Origin: UBA6059 sp040222235
GTDB lineage: Bacteria > Bacteroidota > Bacteroidia > Cytophagales > Cyclobacteriaceae
Length of the DNA: 64,000 nucleotides
Direction: 5' to 3'
Assembly (NCBI GenBank): GCA_040222235.1
Contig: JAVKDO010000149.1
Span: 1-64,000 of the forward strand
This document shows positions 1 to 7,790 of the stretch, piece after piece. The position numbers were made by a program, and so were the translations under genes. The notes beneath the pieces were generated by a model. The model saw nothing but the letters and a program-made list of their open reading frames with translations. It searched no databases and was not told the origin of the DNA. The first letter of the stretch is position 1; the number at the start of each line of letters is the position of its first letter.

Positions 1-965
1 AGTGTTTTAGAGTCGATTTCAACTTTATTTAGAGTGCCAAGATTCTGCTCAACATCTGGTAAATGCATTTTATCAAAATTGTCTGAGACAGACAAGTGCC
101 TCTGAGAGTATATCGCTCCGGTTTCCAAACTGAGCAATGGAGAGAGTATTGCGTCTACCAAAATCCCAGCCCCGAGCGACTTATTGGCCTCTCCAAGTCC
201 ATAATCAGAGTTGACGAATTCTCCAGTCGGAGCGATCTTAAGACCTACGCCTTTTTGATAATGCTTTTCAAGTAGCAGTACCGTTTTTGTATCCAGCTGC
301 TGATTCGCTTGTTCGGGATATTCTTCAGAAGCGATGGAAACCTCAATTCCAGCCCAAAGTGGTGTGACAGACTCCAGCAGAAAAGAGGGTTCTCCTTCCA
401 TTTCCTTTCGCACTTCCAGAGGTGGCAGGTCGGATACATAGACTTCATTCTCATTCGTGATAAGGACGCCTTGCTGCTGTAACCACAGCGCGATCTCTTC
501 CGGTAGATCGGCTGCCTCTCCCAGGTAGATCATTCCGCTAGGTGTATTGGATGTTGTACTTGTCACTCTACCTCTCGAAAAAACTGGGGTGCTAAATGTT
601 GGCTGAGAAGGTGCGGATTGTATTTCGATGATCCGAATGGTATCCGCTGGTCGAGCACCCAACTTGGCCACTTCATTTTTTAGATCATCCATGCGAGCAA
701 GCTGATCTTTGAGCAGTGATATTTCCTGATTGAGCAGCTGCTTGTCCTGTTGATAGCCATAGCGCTGACCCCAGAGTATCAATAATGCCATGGCCACCAG
801 GCTGCCCGCGTAGATCAGCTCAGTCTTGTAGCGCAGGTACCACGGCATCACAACCATGCCAGCCATCTGCTGGTGAAGGCCAGCTAGTGCAGCAGGATCA
901 AAAGCAGGTCCTTCAAAACCCTCTGCTTTGTTTTTTATGATATCGTCAAAATCCTTATCCTCCAT
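1..965 (-). CDS. Membrane protein coupled to ECF sigma factor, possible anti-sigma factor (cut by window edge)
   Basis: An open frame reads from an ATG at 965 off the left edge (about 321 residues visible, C-terminus missing). The start overlaps the stop of the sigma factor gene by 11 bp, so the two are translationally coupled. A short cytoplasmic N-terminus of about 45 residues is followed by one hydrophobic segment (about residues 46-65, YKTELIYAGSLVAMALLIL), then a coiled-coil stretch with KDQLARMDDLKNEVAKL. The later part alternates polar and hydrophobic residues and is Gly-rich, which could be an outer-membrane-barrel or periplasmic domain. A single-pass protein encoded directly after an ECF sigma factor is typically its anti-sigma factor. 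No zinc-binding anti-sigma motif is visible, so the role is inferred from context. Confidence 0.75.
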   Translation of the reverse strand, partial: MEDKDFDDIIKNKAEGFEGPAFDPAALAGLHQQMAGMVVMPWYLRYKTELIYAGSLVAMALLILWGQRYGYQQDKQLLNQEISLLKDQLARMDDLKNEVAKLGARPADTIRIIEIQSAPSQPTFSTPVFSRGRVTSTTSNTPSGMIYLGEAADLPEEIALWLQQQGVLITNENEVYVSDLPPLEVRKEMEGEPSFLLESVTPLWAGIEVSIASEEYPEQANQQLDTKTVLLLEKHYQKGVGLKIAPTGEFVNSDYGLGEANKSLGAGILVDAILSPLLSLETGAIYSQRHLSVSDNFDKMHLPDVEQNLGTLNKVEIDSKT

Positions 966-1539
966 TTTGCTCTTTTCTTAATCCATGGTCATTGCCAGCG
1001 ATGAGTATGCGCTTAAGCTTGCTCCTCGCTATAGCCAGGTTTGACTTAGAAGTCCCTACACTAATGCCTAGCTTATGCCCGATCTCCTCATGCTTGTAGC
1101 CCTCTATCGCGAATAGGTTGAAGACCATGCGATACGATGGCGGCAACTGCTGTATTGCTGTGATGATCTCCTGCTCCGAGAGCTGATCTAGCGCACTTTC
1201 CTCGGAAGCCTCGTAATGGGCATGAGAGATGTCCAGATTATTGTAGTGCTTCTCATTTCTGCGGTAGTAGTCGATAGCTGCGTTGATCATCACCCGCCTC
1301 AGCCATCCCTTAAAACTCAACCCAGGTGTGTACTTGTCCAGCTTCTGAAAAATCTTTATAAACCCATCATTGACTATTTCTACAGCTTCTTCATTTGTCC
1401 TTGAGTACCGAAGGCAGATCGACATTCCATAACCGTAGAATGCCTTGTACAGCTCATCCTGGCTTTGGCGTTTGCCGCGCTGACAGTCTCTGAGGATCTT
1501 ATGGAGTTGTTTGTCTTCGATTACACCGAGTTTTGTCAA
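955..1539 (-). CDS. ECF-family RNA polymerase sigma factor
   Basis: 194 residues, the usual size for an extracytoplasmic-function sigma-70 factor. Region 2 spans about residues 25-95 (ELYKAFYGYGMSICLRY, then FKGWLRRVMINAAIDYYRRN, the -10 recognition helix). Region 4 spans about 115-180 (LPPSYRMVFNLFAIEGYKHEEI, then the helix-turn-helix LGISVGTSKSNLAIARSKLK). Region 3 is absent, as expected for this class. It directs core RNA polymerase to a small regulon in response to an envelope signal. It is co-transcribed with the membrane protein that starts within its last codons, the usual sigma/anti-sigma layout. Target promoters cannot be read from the window. Confidence 0.93.
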   Translation of the reverse strand: MTKLGVIEDKQLHKILRDCQRGKRQSQDELYKAFYGYGMSICLRYSRTNEEAVEIVNDGFIKIFQKLDKYTPGLSFKGWLRRVMINAAIDYYRRNEKHYNNLDISHAHYEASEESALDQLSEQEIITAIQQLPPSYRMVFNLFAIEGYKHEEIGHKLGISVGTSKSNLAIARSKLKRILIAGNDHGLRKEQNGG

Positions 1540-1770
1540 GATTCGAAACCATCACGCTGGCGATTGCAAAAAGGTTGGTTCGAGGGAGAGAATAAGTCAA
1601 AAAAGTAGGTCTCCTTACTTATAGCATTAATAAATATACTGATTATGAGTGACTTACACATTGGTCTTTTTGGACGAGCGCTATGATTTCCTACCGGGAA
1701 AATGTACTGGCCCTCCAAACAATAGGGGGTAAGTGAGGTTGATTGTTAGTCTTGAAATACCTTAGCTACA

Positions 1771-2403
1771 ATGCAAAATCCCACAAAAAACCTCTTTGTC
1801 TTTAGTGCGCTCTTTTTACTAAATCTGTCCGTGATTCAAAATACGTTTGCTCAAGGCTATGCAGCTAACGTTTCGTTAGGACTCGGAAATGTAGTGGGGT
1901 TCAATCATCCTCAAGGCAAGATCCAGTTAGGTATCATGTGTGTGAGAAGTATTCTCGAGGATCGTGTACAAATGGGGATTGAGATCAGCATGGGCGGTAA
2001 TTTTATTCCGGGTGAATCAGTAGTAGATGATATCAATGGAGTCGAGATCATAGATGCCACAAATGCCAACTGGATGGGTATCCAATACAAGGGACGCTAC
2101 TTCATCGCTGGGGAGTCCTTGCGACCATTCATCGGTCTTGGTATAGGTGCGAATAACTATTGGTTCAATGTCAATACCGTGGAAGATGAGACTGTCAATC
2201 GCTGGAATTTTGGCTTCACACCTGAGATTGGCTTGGGTATCGATAAGTTCAATCTCGCATTGCGATATATTTTCGGTGGAACCACCCCAGATTTCAACGG
2301 CACTCGTCCGGTTGAATATGGAGGTAATGAGGTGGCAATAACAAGCGAAAGTCTAAATCTCATCCTTCTGACCTTTGGATACACCTTTAGTTTTGGAGGC
2401 TGA
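1771..2403 (+). CDS. Small outer-membrane beta-barrel-like protein, copy 1
   Basis: 210 residues with an N-terminal signal peptide (hydrophobic core FVFSALFLLNLSVI, cleavage likely after TFAQ). The mature part is Gly- and aromatic-rich and alternates polar and hydrophobic residues (GYAANVSLGLGN, FIGLGIGANNYWFNVNTV, GFTPEIGLGIDKFNLALRY) and ends with LLTFGYTFSFGG, an aromatic-rich end like that of small OmpW/OmpA-type barrels. It is a close paralogue of the protein at 2991-3605, with long identical blocks such as ANNYWFNVNTVE and FGGTTPDFNGTRP. Function is unknown; the fold is inferred from pattern only. Confidence 0.8.
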   Translation: MQNPTKNLFVFSALFLLNLSVIQNTFAQGYAANVSLGLGNVVGFNHPQGKIQLGIMCVRSILEDRVQMGIEISMGGNFIPGESVVDDINGVEIIDATNANWMGIQYKGRYFIAGESLRPFIGLGIGANNYWFNVNTVEDETVNRWNFGFTPEIGLGIDKFNLALRYIFGGTTPDFNGTRPVEYGGNEVAITSESLNLILLTFGYTFSFGG

Positions 2404-2518
2404 TTTAACCAATGATTAATTTGAGACATTGACCATTTTTATAGAGGACGTCTACAGTTGTTCGCATAGGCAAATTCATTAACATCATAGTCTGTCGTTA
2501 GTAGTCCATATTTTCTCA

Positions 2519-2827
2519 ATGCGGAAGTTCATTGTTTTCATTTCGACGATAGCCATCTTCTACCTTTCATGCCTTTTTGCGGTAGCGCAGACACCAGAAA
2601 CCGTACAGATCTGACGACTGGCCAAGTTTCACCTTTTATTTTCAGTGGTAGCCCAATAAATCTGACTGATCCTGGATTGATTTGTTGGTACGGGTTGATC
2701 GAGTTTTCATAATGGCTGAAGCCCAGCTCTCCGCCATCTTGACGCTAGGTGTTTGGTCCATGCTCTTGGTATCTCCTTCCCATTGCCTGTGCGCGGCAAG
2801 TATGGATATTTCCTAGGCTGGCTGTGA
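2519..2827 (+). pseudogene. Decayed exported-protein gene between two barrel paralogues
   Basis: An ATG at 2519 opens a convincing signal peptide (MRKFIVFISTIAIFYLSCLF, then AVAQ) that hits a TGA at 2612-2614. A shifted frame from 2596 reads on as RNRTDLTTGQVSPFIFSGSP up to a TAA at 2710-2712. A third piece, back in the first frame (2765-2827), reads LGISFPLPVRGKYGYFLGWL. This alternation of protein-like segments broken by at least two shifts is best explained by a frameshifted, truncated gene. The original family is not recognisable. It is not an obvious copy of the flanking barrel genes. The rest of the 2404-2990 gap holds nothing I can support. Confidence 0.5.
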
Positions 2828-2990
2828 TGTGGGCATACCAGGATAGATTAAAGGGCTAAGTCGATGATTTCGATGGTGGACAAAATATGTAATCGTATGG
2901 ACAGTTTCAACGGACTATGATAGGTCAGGCAAGGGGAAAGTAGTAGTTGGTTGTTAATCATCTAAAAATTAGATTAAAATACATGAAATC

Positions 2991-3605
2991 ATGAAAAAGC
3001 CGTTAGCCCTAAGCTTTTTGTTTTTACTCCTCCTTGTCCTATCAACCAGTGCCAATGCTCAAGGTTATGCAGCTGATATCTCTTTGGGAATAGGTAATGT
3101 TTCCAGCAGAGATCATGGTCAGGGTAAGATACAGCTAGGCATTATGTGTGTTCGCGAGATTTTAAAAGATCGCGCTCAACTGGGTGTCGAGATCACGCTG
3201 GGCGGCAACTTTATTCCGGACGGATCTATAGCTGATGTCACAGGTCTGGTGTCAATAGCAGCGGCTGACGCCAAATGGACCTCCTTGCAATTCAAAGGAA
3301 GGTACTTCATTGACATAGAGATGTATCGACCTTTTGTTGGTCTGGGCTTGGGTGCCAACAACTATTGGTTCAATGTCAATACCGTGGAGGCTGAGAGGGT
3401 CAATCGGTGGAACTTCAGCTTCACACCTGAGATTGGCTTGGGCATTGATAAGGTCAGTATTGCATTGCGATATGTTTTCGGCGGAACCACCCCAGATTTT
3501 AATGGTACTCGACCAATTGAGTACGGCGGCAATGAGGTCGTCCTGACGAGTGAAAGGCTAAATCTCATCTTTCTGACCTTGGGGTATACATTTAGTTTTA
3601 AATAA
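2991..3605 (+). CDS. Small outer-membrane beta-barrel-like protein, copy 2
   Basis: 204 residues, clear paralogue of the protein at 1771-2403. The signal peptide has core LALSFLFLLLLVLSTSANAQ, with cleavage likely after the final AQ. The mature protein starts GYAADISLGIGN and ends LTLGYTFSFK. The copies are most alike in the C-terminal half (WFNVNTVE, FTPEIGLGIDK, FGGTTPDFNGTRP, EYGGNEV) and differ more near the N-terminus and in one acidic loop (residues about 75-90). The pair looks like a tandem duplication with a decayed gene left between the copies. Cellular role unknown; outer-membrane location is inferred. Confidence 0.8.
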   Translation: MKKPLALSFLFLLLLVLSTSANAQGYAADISLGIGNVSSRDHGQGKIQLGIMCVREILKDRAQLGVEITLGGNFIPDGSIADVTGLVSIAAADAKWTSLQFKGRYFIDIEMYRPFVGLGLGANNYWFNVNTVEAERVNRWNFSFTPEIGLGIDKVSIALRYVFGGTTPDFNGTRPIEYGGNEVVLTSERLNLIFLTLGYTFSFK

Positions 3606-3640
3606 AAATTATAAGTCGAATTGATCTCCCTGTGTACGAA

Positions 3641-3691
3641 TTATATCTTGTACAAAAACACAACTAATTTATATCTTGTGCGTTTGTACAA
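3641..3691. promoter_or_regulatory. Repeated motifs upstream of padR, candidate operator
   Basis: The 11-mer TTATATCTTGT occurs at 3641-3651 and 3669-3679 (28 bp apart), and the palindrome TTGTACAA at 3648-3655 and 3684-3691 (36 bp apart). All lie within 65 bp upstream of the PadR start at 3706. PadR proteins usually bind their own promoter at AT-rich inverted repeats, so this is a reasonable autoregulatory site. No binding evidence exists. Confidence 0.45.
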
Positions 3692-3705
3692 CAAATATTC
3701 TTATT

Positions 3706-4041
3706 ATGAGAGGAGAAAATATTGGTGAACTAGAGGAGCTGGTACTACTGACCATCGGGGCGATTTATAAGGAAGCTTATGCATTGGCCATCCTCGAAGA
3801 GATCAAGCAGAACACCGACCGAAGTATGGATGTCACGGCTGTTCATTCGGTACTCCGCAGATTGGAGAAGAAAGGATTTGTTACCTCCAAGATGGGAGGT
3901 GCTACACAAGATAGGGGAGGTCGCCGAAAGCGCTTTTTTTCTCTAACACAAGCTGGACGAAAGATGCTGGATCAGACCATGGCGCTGCGTATGAGCCTTT
4001 ACAATAAGTTGCCTCGATTGACCTTCAGCACCCTCTCATGA
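3706..4041 (+). CDS. PadR-family transcriptional regulator
   Basis: 111 residues from the ATG at 3706, chosen because the protein then begins MRGENIGELEELVLLTIGAI, the normal PadR N-terminus. The winged helix covers about residues 8-95: LEELVLLTI, then AYALAILEEIKQNT, the recognition region VTAVHSVLRRLEKKGFV, and the wing GGRRKRFFSLTQAGRKML. PadR proteins are repressors that often control a neighbouring transporter. This one overlaps the downstream permease gene by 4 bp (ATGA), so the two are translationally coupled. The Bacteroidota pairing PadR plus FtsX-type permease is common. The effector is unknown. Confidence 0.92.
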   Translation: MRGENIGELEELVLLTIGAIYKEAYALAILEEIKQNTDRSMDVTAVHSVLRRLEKKGFVTSKMGGATQDRGGRRKRFFSLTQAGRKMLDQTMALRMSLYNKLPRLTFSTLS

Positions 4042-6719
4042 GTCAAAATCCCCCGAAGTGGGCGGATCGGTTCTTAGCATGGTATTGCAATCCAGATCTC
4101 TTAGAGGATTTGCAAGGAGATCTCTATGAGGTCTACTACCAGCACCTCGATCAGGATAAGCCTACCAAGGCCAAGTGGCTCTTCATCTGGCTGGTGCTCC
4201 GGTCATTTAGACCTTCGGTATTTCGCCGAACTGAACATCACAACAACTCATTTTTAGCTATGACACGCAACAACATCAAAATCGCTCTGCGGGTGCTCTG
4301 GATGGATCGCACCAATTCCGCCATCAACCTATTAGGTCTTACCATTGGTATCTCATGTTTTTTGCTGCTTGGTCTTTATGTGAAGCAGGAGCTGAGCTAT
4401 GATGATTTCCATACACAGAAAGATCGCATCTATCGGATGTGGCTAAAGGAGGACTATGGTGAAGGGAAAATCTTTTTCAACTCTAATACACCGTTGAGGT
4501 TTGAGCGCCTGATGGAAGACAACTTCCCTGAGGTGGCACGAGCTGTTCATTACATTGAGGAGAGTTTCCTGGTCGGTCGCGGAGAAAGTCGGATCGATGA
4601 GAGGGTGGCTGTCATTAGCCCTGACTTTTTTGAAGTGTTCGATTTCCCTATCGGAAAGGGGAGCGCTAGCAACCCACTGCCGTCGCGGAGTGATATGGCG
4701 GTTTCAACGAGCTATGCCAACAAGTATTTTGGAGACACTGACCCCATAGGACAGACCCTGGGTGTAGAAGTGTTGGGTGAGATTCGAGGCTTCAATATTT
4801 CAGCTGTATTTCAGGATATTCCCACCGAGTCGAGCATACAGTTTGACATGGCCATCTCGACCGAGAATGGAGGTGATCTTTATGGGGATCGAATGTATCA
4901 GGCATGGTTTAGTATCATACCCGAGACCTATGTATTACTCAAGGATCAGGCTACCATAGCTACTGTGGAAAGCAAGATGCAAGATGTGGTCTTGAGTCAG
5001 ATGGGTGATGCCAATGATGGTCCCATGCCACGAGATCAATACAATATCGGATTTCAGCCACTCACAGACATCCATCTCAACCCAGCCATTCCGCTAGGCT
5101 TTGCACCAGTAAGCAACCCGCAGTATGTCTTCATTCTAGGTGCTATTGGCCTGCTGGTACTAGTGATCGCCTGTATCAATTATACTACATTGGCTGCTGG
5201 CCAGTCACTGAAGCGTGCGAAGGAGGTAGGCGTGCGCAAAGTCTTGGGAGCTGCTCGATCGACACTTGTTTATCAGTATTTGACTGAAAGTATTGTATTG
5301 GCACTTATGGCCATGCTTATTGGCATTTTGATCACCTTGGCATTGATCCCGACTTTCAATGTGCTGACTGGGAGTGAGTTGCTTTATTCATTTGATTGGT
5401 CTCATTTCGCTATCTTCCTTAGTGCGGGCTTAGTGATTGGACTAGTTGCTGGCGCCTATCCAGCGCTCGTCATTTCTGGATTCAACGTGATAGGGATATT
5501 GAAAGGAAACAAGTCAGCACCGGGTGGCCTGAATGTACGCCGTGCTCTGGTTGTGCTCCAGTTTGTGATCACGGTATTTCTGATAAGTACAGCCTTGATC
5601 ATGCGCGATCAGATACAGTATCTTATGACGAAAGATCTGGGATACAACTACGCCACAGTCGTAACCGCTGAGTTACCGCGCGACTCGGAAGCGGATCGAC
5701 TATCGACGATTATATCTTCCGGTATGGACAATGGCGAGTTGATCAAAGCTAAGCTGGAGGCTTATCCTGAAATCTCCAATGTGGCCATGGGTTCGCACCT
5801 GTTGGGAAGCAACGGATGGGCCAACTTGGCTTATACAGATCCCAATGAAGTTTTTCGCCGCTTTAGGTTGCTTGTCGTTGACGCTAATTATCTCGATGCA
5901 TTTGACATTCCCATTGTGGCCGGTCGCAGGTTTGAGGATGGCAATGGTTTGGATCAGCGACAGTCCATTCTACTCAATGAGACAGCAGTGAGCTATTTTG
6001 GGTTTGATGACCCTATCGGAAAAAAGCTCCCTGGTAACAGCTTTGGAGAGCATATCATCATCGGTGTAGTAAAGGATTTCAATTATTCTTCCTTGCATTC
6101 TGAGATCGAGCCCTTGGTGATTACTCAAAATATCATTCCGATTGTACAAGGAGTCTCTGACTATGATTTCAAGGATTCTTATAGTCCTAAGCTCGTCTTT
6201 ACCTATTCAGGTTCTCAACTGACTGATGCTACTGAAATACTGGAGCGGGAATGGGAGGCCACTTTCCCCAATGAAGCACTTGAGTATGAATTTCTCGATC
6301 AGCGAATCAGGTCCCAATATGAAAACGAGGCGCGCATGAATAAGCTAATCTCTGTGGCCACAGTGCTTTCGATTGTGATTGCTAGTCTTGGATTGCTAGG
6401 GTTGATTATGCTGGTCGTAGCTAGTAAGCTAAAAGAGATCAGTATCCGCAAAGTGATGGGGGCTTCACCTTTCACGATCTTGTTTGTTTTGTCAAGAGGT
6501 TTCATGGTGCAGCTTTTGATTGCAATAGCCCTATCCGTGCCTCTTACGCTATGGTTTGCCGACAGCTGGTTGGAGAACTTTGCCTATCAGACTCAGATAG
6601 GGCCTGGACTCTTTGTGATCAGTGGGTTGCTCGCTATCATAGTATCCGCCATTGTGATTGGCTACCATGCTTGGAGAGCGACACGGGTCAATCCCATTAA
6701 GTCGCTGAGGATGGAGTGA
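4038..6719 (+). CDS. MacB/FtsX-type ABC transporter permease with N-terminal prefix domain
   Basis: 893 residues. The first 70 or so (PPKWADRFLAWYCNPDLLED, then LQGDLYEVYYQ) match the cytoplasmic permease-prefix region found in Bacteroidota permeases. Next come a transmembrane helix (about 95-115), a periplasmic MacB-like core domain (to about 360), three helices with the FtsX signature (EVGVRKVLGAARSTLVYQYL), a second periplasmic domain (about 500-760), and a final three-helix FtsX module (EISIRKVMGASPFTILFVLS). This is a full-length duplicated permease of the lipoprotein-export/macrolide type; substrate unknown. No ATPase subunit is encoded nearby, so it must use one encoded elsewhere. It is coupled to the PadR gene. 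Confidence 0.9.
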   Translation: MSQNPPKWADRFLAWYCNPDLLEDLQGDLYEVYYQHLDQDKPTKAKWLFIWLVLRSFRPSVFRRTEHHNNSFLAMTRNNIKIALRVLWMDRTNSAINLLGLTIGISCFLLLGLYVKQELSYDDFHTQKDRIYRMWLKEDYGEGKIFFNSNTPLRFERLMEDNFPEVARAVHYIEESFLVGRGESRIDERVAVISPDFFEVFDFPIGKGSASNPLPSRSDMAVSTSYANKYFGDTDPIGQTLGVEVLGEIRGFNISAVFQDIPTESSIQFDMAISTENGGDLYGDRMYQAWFSIIPETYVLLKDQATIATVESKMQDVVLSQMGDANDGPMPRDQYNIGFQPLTDIHLNPAIPLGFAPVSNPQYVFILGAIGLLVLVIACINYTTLAAGQSLKRAKEVGVRKVLGAARSTLVYQYLTESIVLALMAMLIGILITLALIPTFNVLTGSELLYSFDWSHFAIFLSAGLVIGLVAGAYPALVISGFNVIGILKGNKSAPGGLNVRRALVVLQFVITVFLISTALIMRDQIQYLMTKDLGYNYATVVTAELPRDSEADRLSTIISSGMDNGELIKAKLEAYPEISNVAMGSHLLGSNGWANLAYTDPNEVFRRFRLLVVDANYLDAFDIPIVAGRRFEDGNGLDQRQSILLNETAVSYFGFDDPIGKKLPGNSFGEHIIIGVVKDFNYSSLHSEIEPLVITQNIIPIVQGVSDYDFKDSYSPKLVFTYSGSQLTDATEILEREWEATFPNEALEYEFLDQRIRSQYENEARMNKLISVATVLSIVIASLGLLGLIMLVVASKLKEISIRKVMGASPFTILFVLSRGFMVQLLIAIALSVPLTLWFADSWLENFAYQTQIGPGLFVISGLLAIIVSAIVIGYHAWRATRVNPIKSLRME

Positions 6720-6730
6720 TCTTCTGAAAA

Positions 6731-6774
6731 AAAGCCATCTTGAATGCCTGGATAGGCCTTCTAAGGATGGCTTT
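6731..6774. terminator. Hairpin between convergent genes
   Basis: AAAGCCATC (6731-6739) pairs with GATGGCTTT (6766-6774) just after the permease stop, flanked by A-rich sequence on the left. It lies between the permease and the convergent small gene and can act as an intrinsic terminator on either strand. The loop is long (26 nt). Confidence 0.6.
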
Positions 6775-6797
6775 AATTGGTCTATTAGATTATACTG

Positions 6798-6986
6798 TTA
6801 TTCAATGGTTTTTTCAATTTCACGGAGCTGGACAGTCAGTCGGGTGAGTTCTTTTTCGACATCTTTTAGTTTGTTGATGGCCGAGTCATCGTGATGGGTC
6901 TCGATCATTCTCTTCATGTCCTCAAGGGCATTGAGACATTGGGTCTGGTGAAATACTACATTCTCAAGTTGTTCTTTAGTATCCAT
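6798..6986 (-). CDS. Small coiled-coil hypothetical protein
   Basis: 62 residues with no signal peptide or membrane segment. The sequence is almost entirely helical and charged, with heptad-like spacing (LKDVEKELTRLTVQLREIEK), suggesting a short cytoplasmic coiled coil. It contains one Cys and several His (THHDD), too few to assign metal binding. The family is not recognised. It stands alone, convergent with the permease gene. Composition and start region look like a real small gene. Confidence 0.6.
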   Translation of the reverse strand: MDTKEQLENVVFHQTQCLNALEDMKRMIETHHDDSAINKLKDVEKELTRLTVQLREIEKTIE

Positions 6987-7081
6987 CGTTCTTGTGTTTA
7001 AGTTTCAGTGGCAAAGTAGTCCCCATCACCATTGACCCAAATGGCATTTCGTAGTGTAAGGCTTGATTAAAATCAGTTTTC

Positions 7082-7567
7082 TTAGGAGGAATGAACAATA
7101 GCAACCAACAATGCCATCTGGCCTTGGTGGTAGATGTCATGTTCAATCAAACCTCTGATCAGGTAGTCATACGAATAGGGCTTTCCATCATTCCCTTTTG
7201 AACCCCGCACCATGGCTTTGGTGTCTTTGATTTTGGGAATCCACTCCAAGAGTTCGGCGTGTGTTGACTTTAGCTCGGCGATGAGATCTTGCCAACTCTG
7301 GGCGGTGTAAGTGTCAGGTCCGGGAAAGTCATCTGGGGTGTTCATTTTGATAATGAATGCTGCATTTCCTTTTAGCCTCTCAAGGATCAGCTTTCTCCAA
7401 GCCACGATATGCGCCAGTCTTTCACCTGCTGTTTTCGTTTTTCCGGTAGGGCGAAAGTTGACATCCTCGAGTGTCATACGATCGATCAATTTCAATAGCG
7501 ACTCGCCGTACCAAGGCTGTCGCTGGTAGGACTCGTCAAAGGATAATAAGGTCTCTTGTGGGCTCAT
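7082..7567 (-). CDS. DinB-like (DfsB-type) four-helix protein
   Basis: 161 residues. The helical pattern and the His-containing motifs LAHIVAWRKLIL and IEHDIYHQGQMALL fit the DinB/DfsB superfamily, where three His residues bind a divalent metal in a four-helix bundle. Many members are bacillithiol- or mycothiol-dependent transferases; others have no known activity. The His at EHD and YHQ and the upstream His at AHI are present. The substrate cannot be assigned. It is monocistronic; its 5' side faces the 147-bp inverted-repeat element. Confidence 0.8.
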   Translation of the reverse strand: MSPQETLLSFDESYQRQPWYGESLLKLIDRMTLEDVNFRPTGKTKTAGERLAHIVAWRKLILERLKGNAAFIIKMNTPDDFPGPDTYTAQSWQDLIAELKSTHAELLEWIPKIKDTKAMVRGSKGNDGKPYSYDYLIRGLIEHDIYHQGQMALLVAIVHSS

Positions 7568-7594
7568 TAGACAATGATGATCAAAAAAATCGTC

Positions 7595-7743
7595 ATTAGA
7601 AAGTCAAAAAATCATTGTCATATCGCAGTGAAACGGAGATATCCAATTATGATAACTCTGCATTGATATCAAAACAGCGAATACTTAGATAAGCAGTTTT
7701 CTCTCTGACGTTCGAAAAGACAATGATTTTTTGACTTTCTAAT
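7595..7743. repeat. 147-bp dispersed inverted-repeat element, copy 1
   Basis: The left arm begins TTAGAAAGTC and ends ATCATTGTC (7596-7619). It is the exact reverse complement of the right arm 7719-7742; the pairing extends one more base pair outward to 7595/7743. The arms are 24 bp and the core is 99 bp. Read on the minus strand, the core starts TTTTCGAACGTCAGAGAGAA and ends CTCCGTTTCACTGCGATAT, both closely matching the core of the second copy at 62824-62970. It lies between the DinB-like and BCCT genes and has no ORF. Non-autonomous mobile element or structured RNA are both possible. Confidence 0.8.
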
Positions 7744-7790
7744 CAACAGATCTCGAGTACTATAGATGTGAAGAACTTATAATTAATCTA

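Noticed and set aside
245..454. 69-residue minus-strand ORF
   Set aside because: A shadow in another frame of the longer coding frame that runs from 965 off the left edge.
7595..7743. Insertion sequence
   Set aside because: No transposase ORF, and arms differ from the second copy, unlike normal IS ends; treated as a non-coding element.
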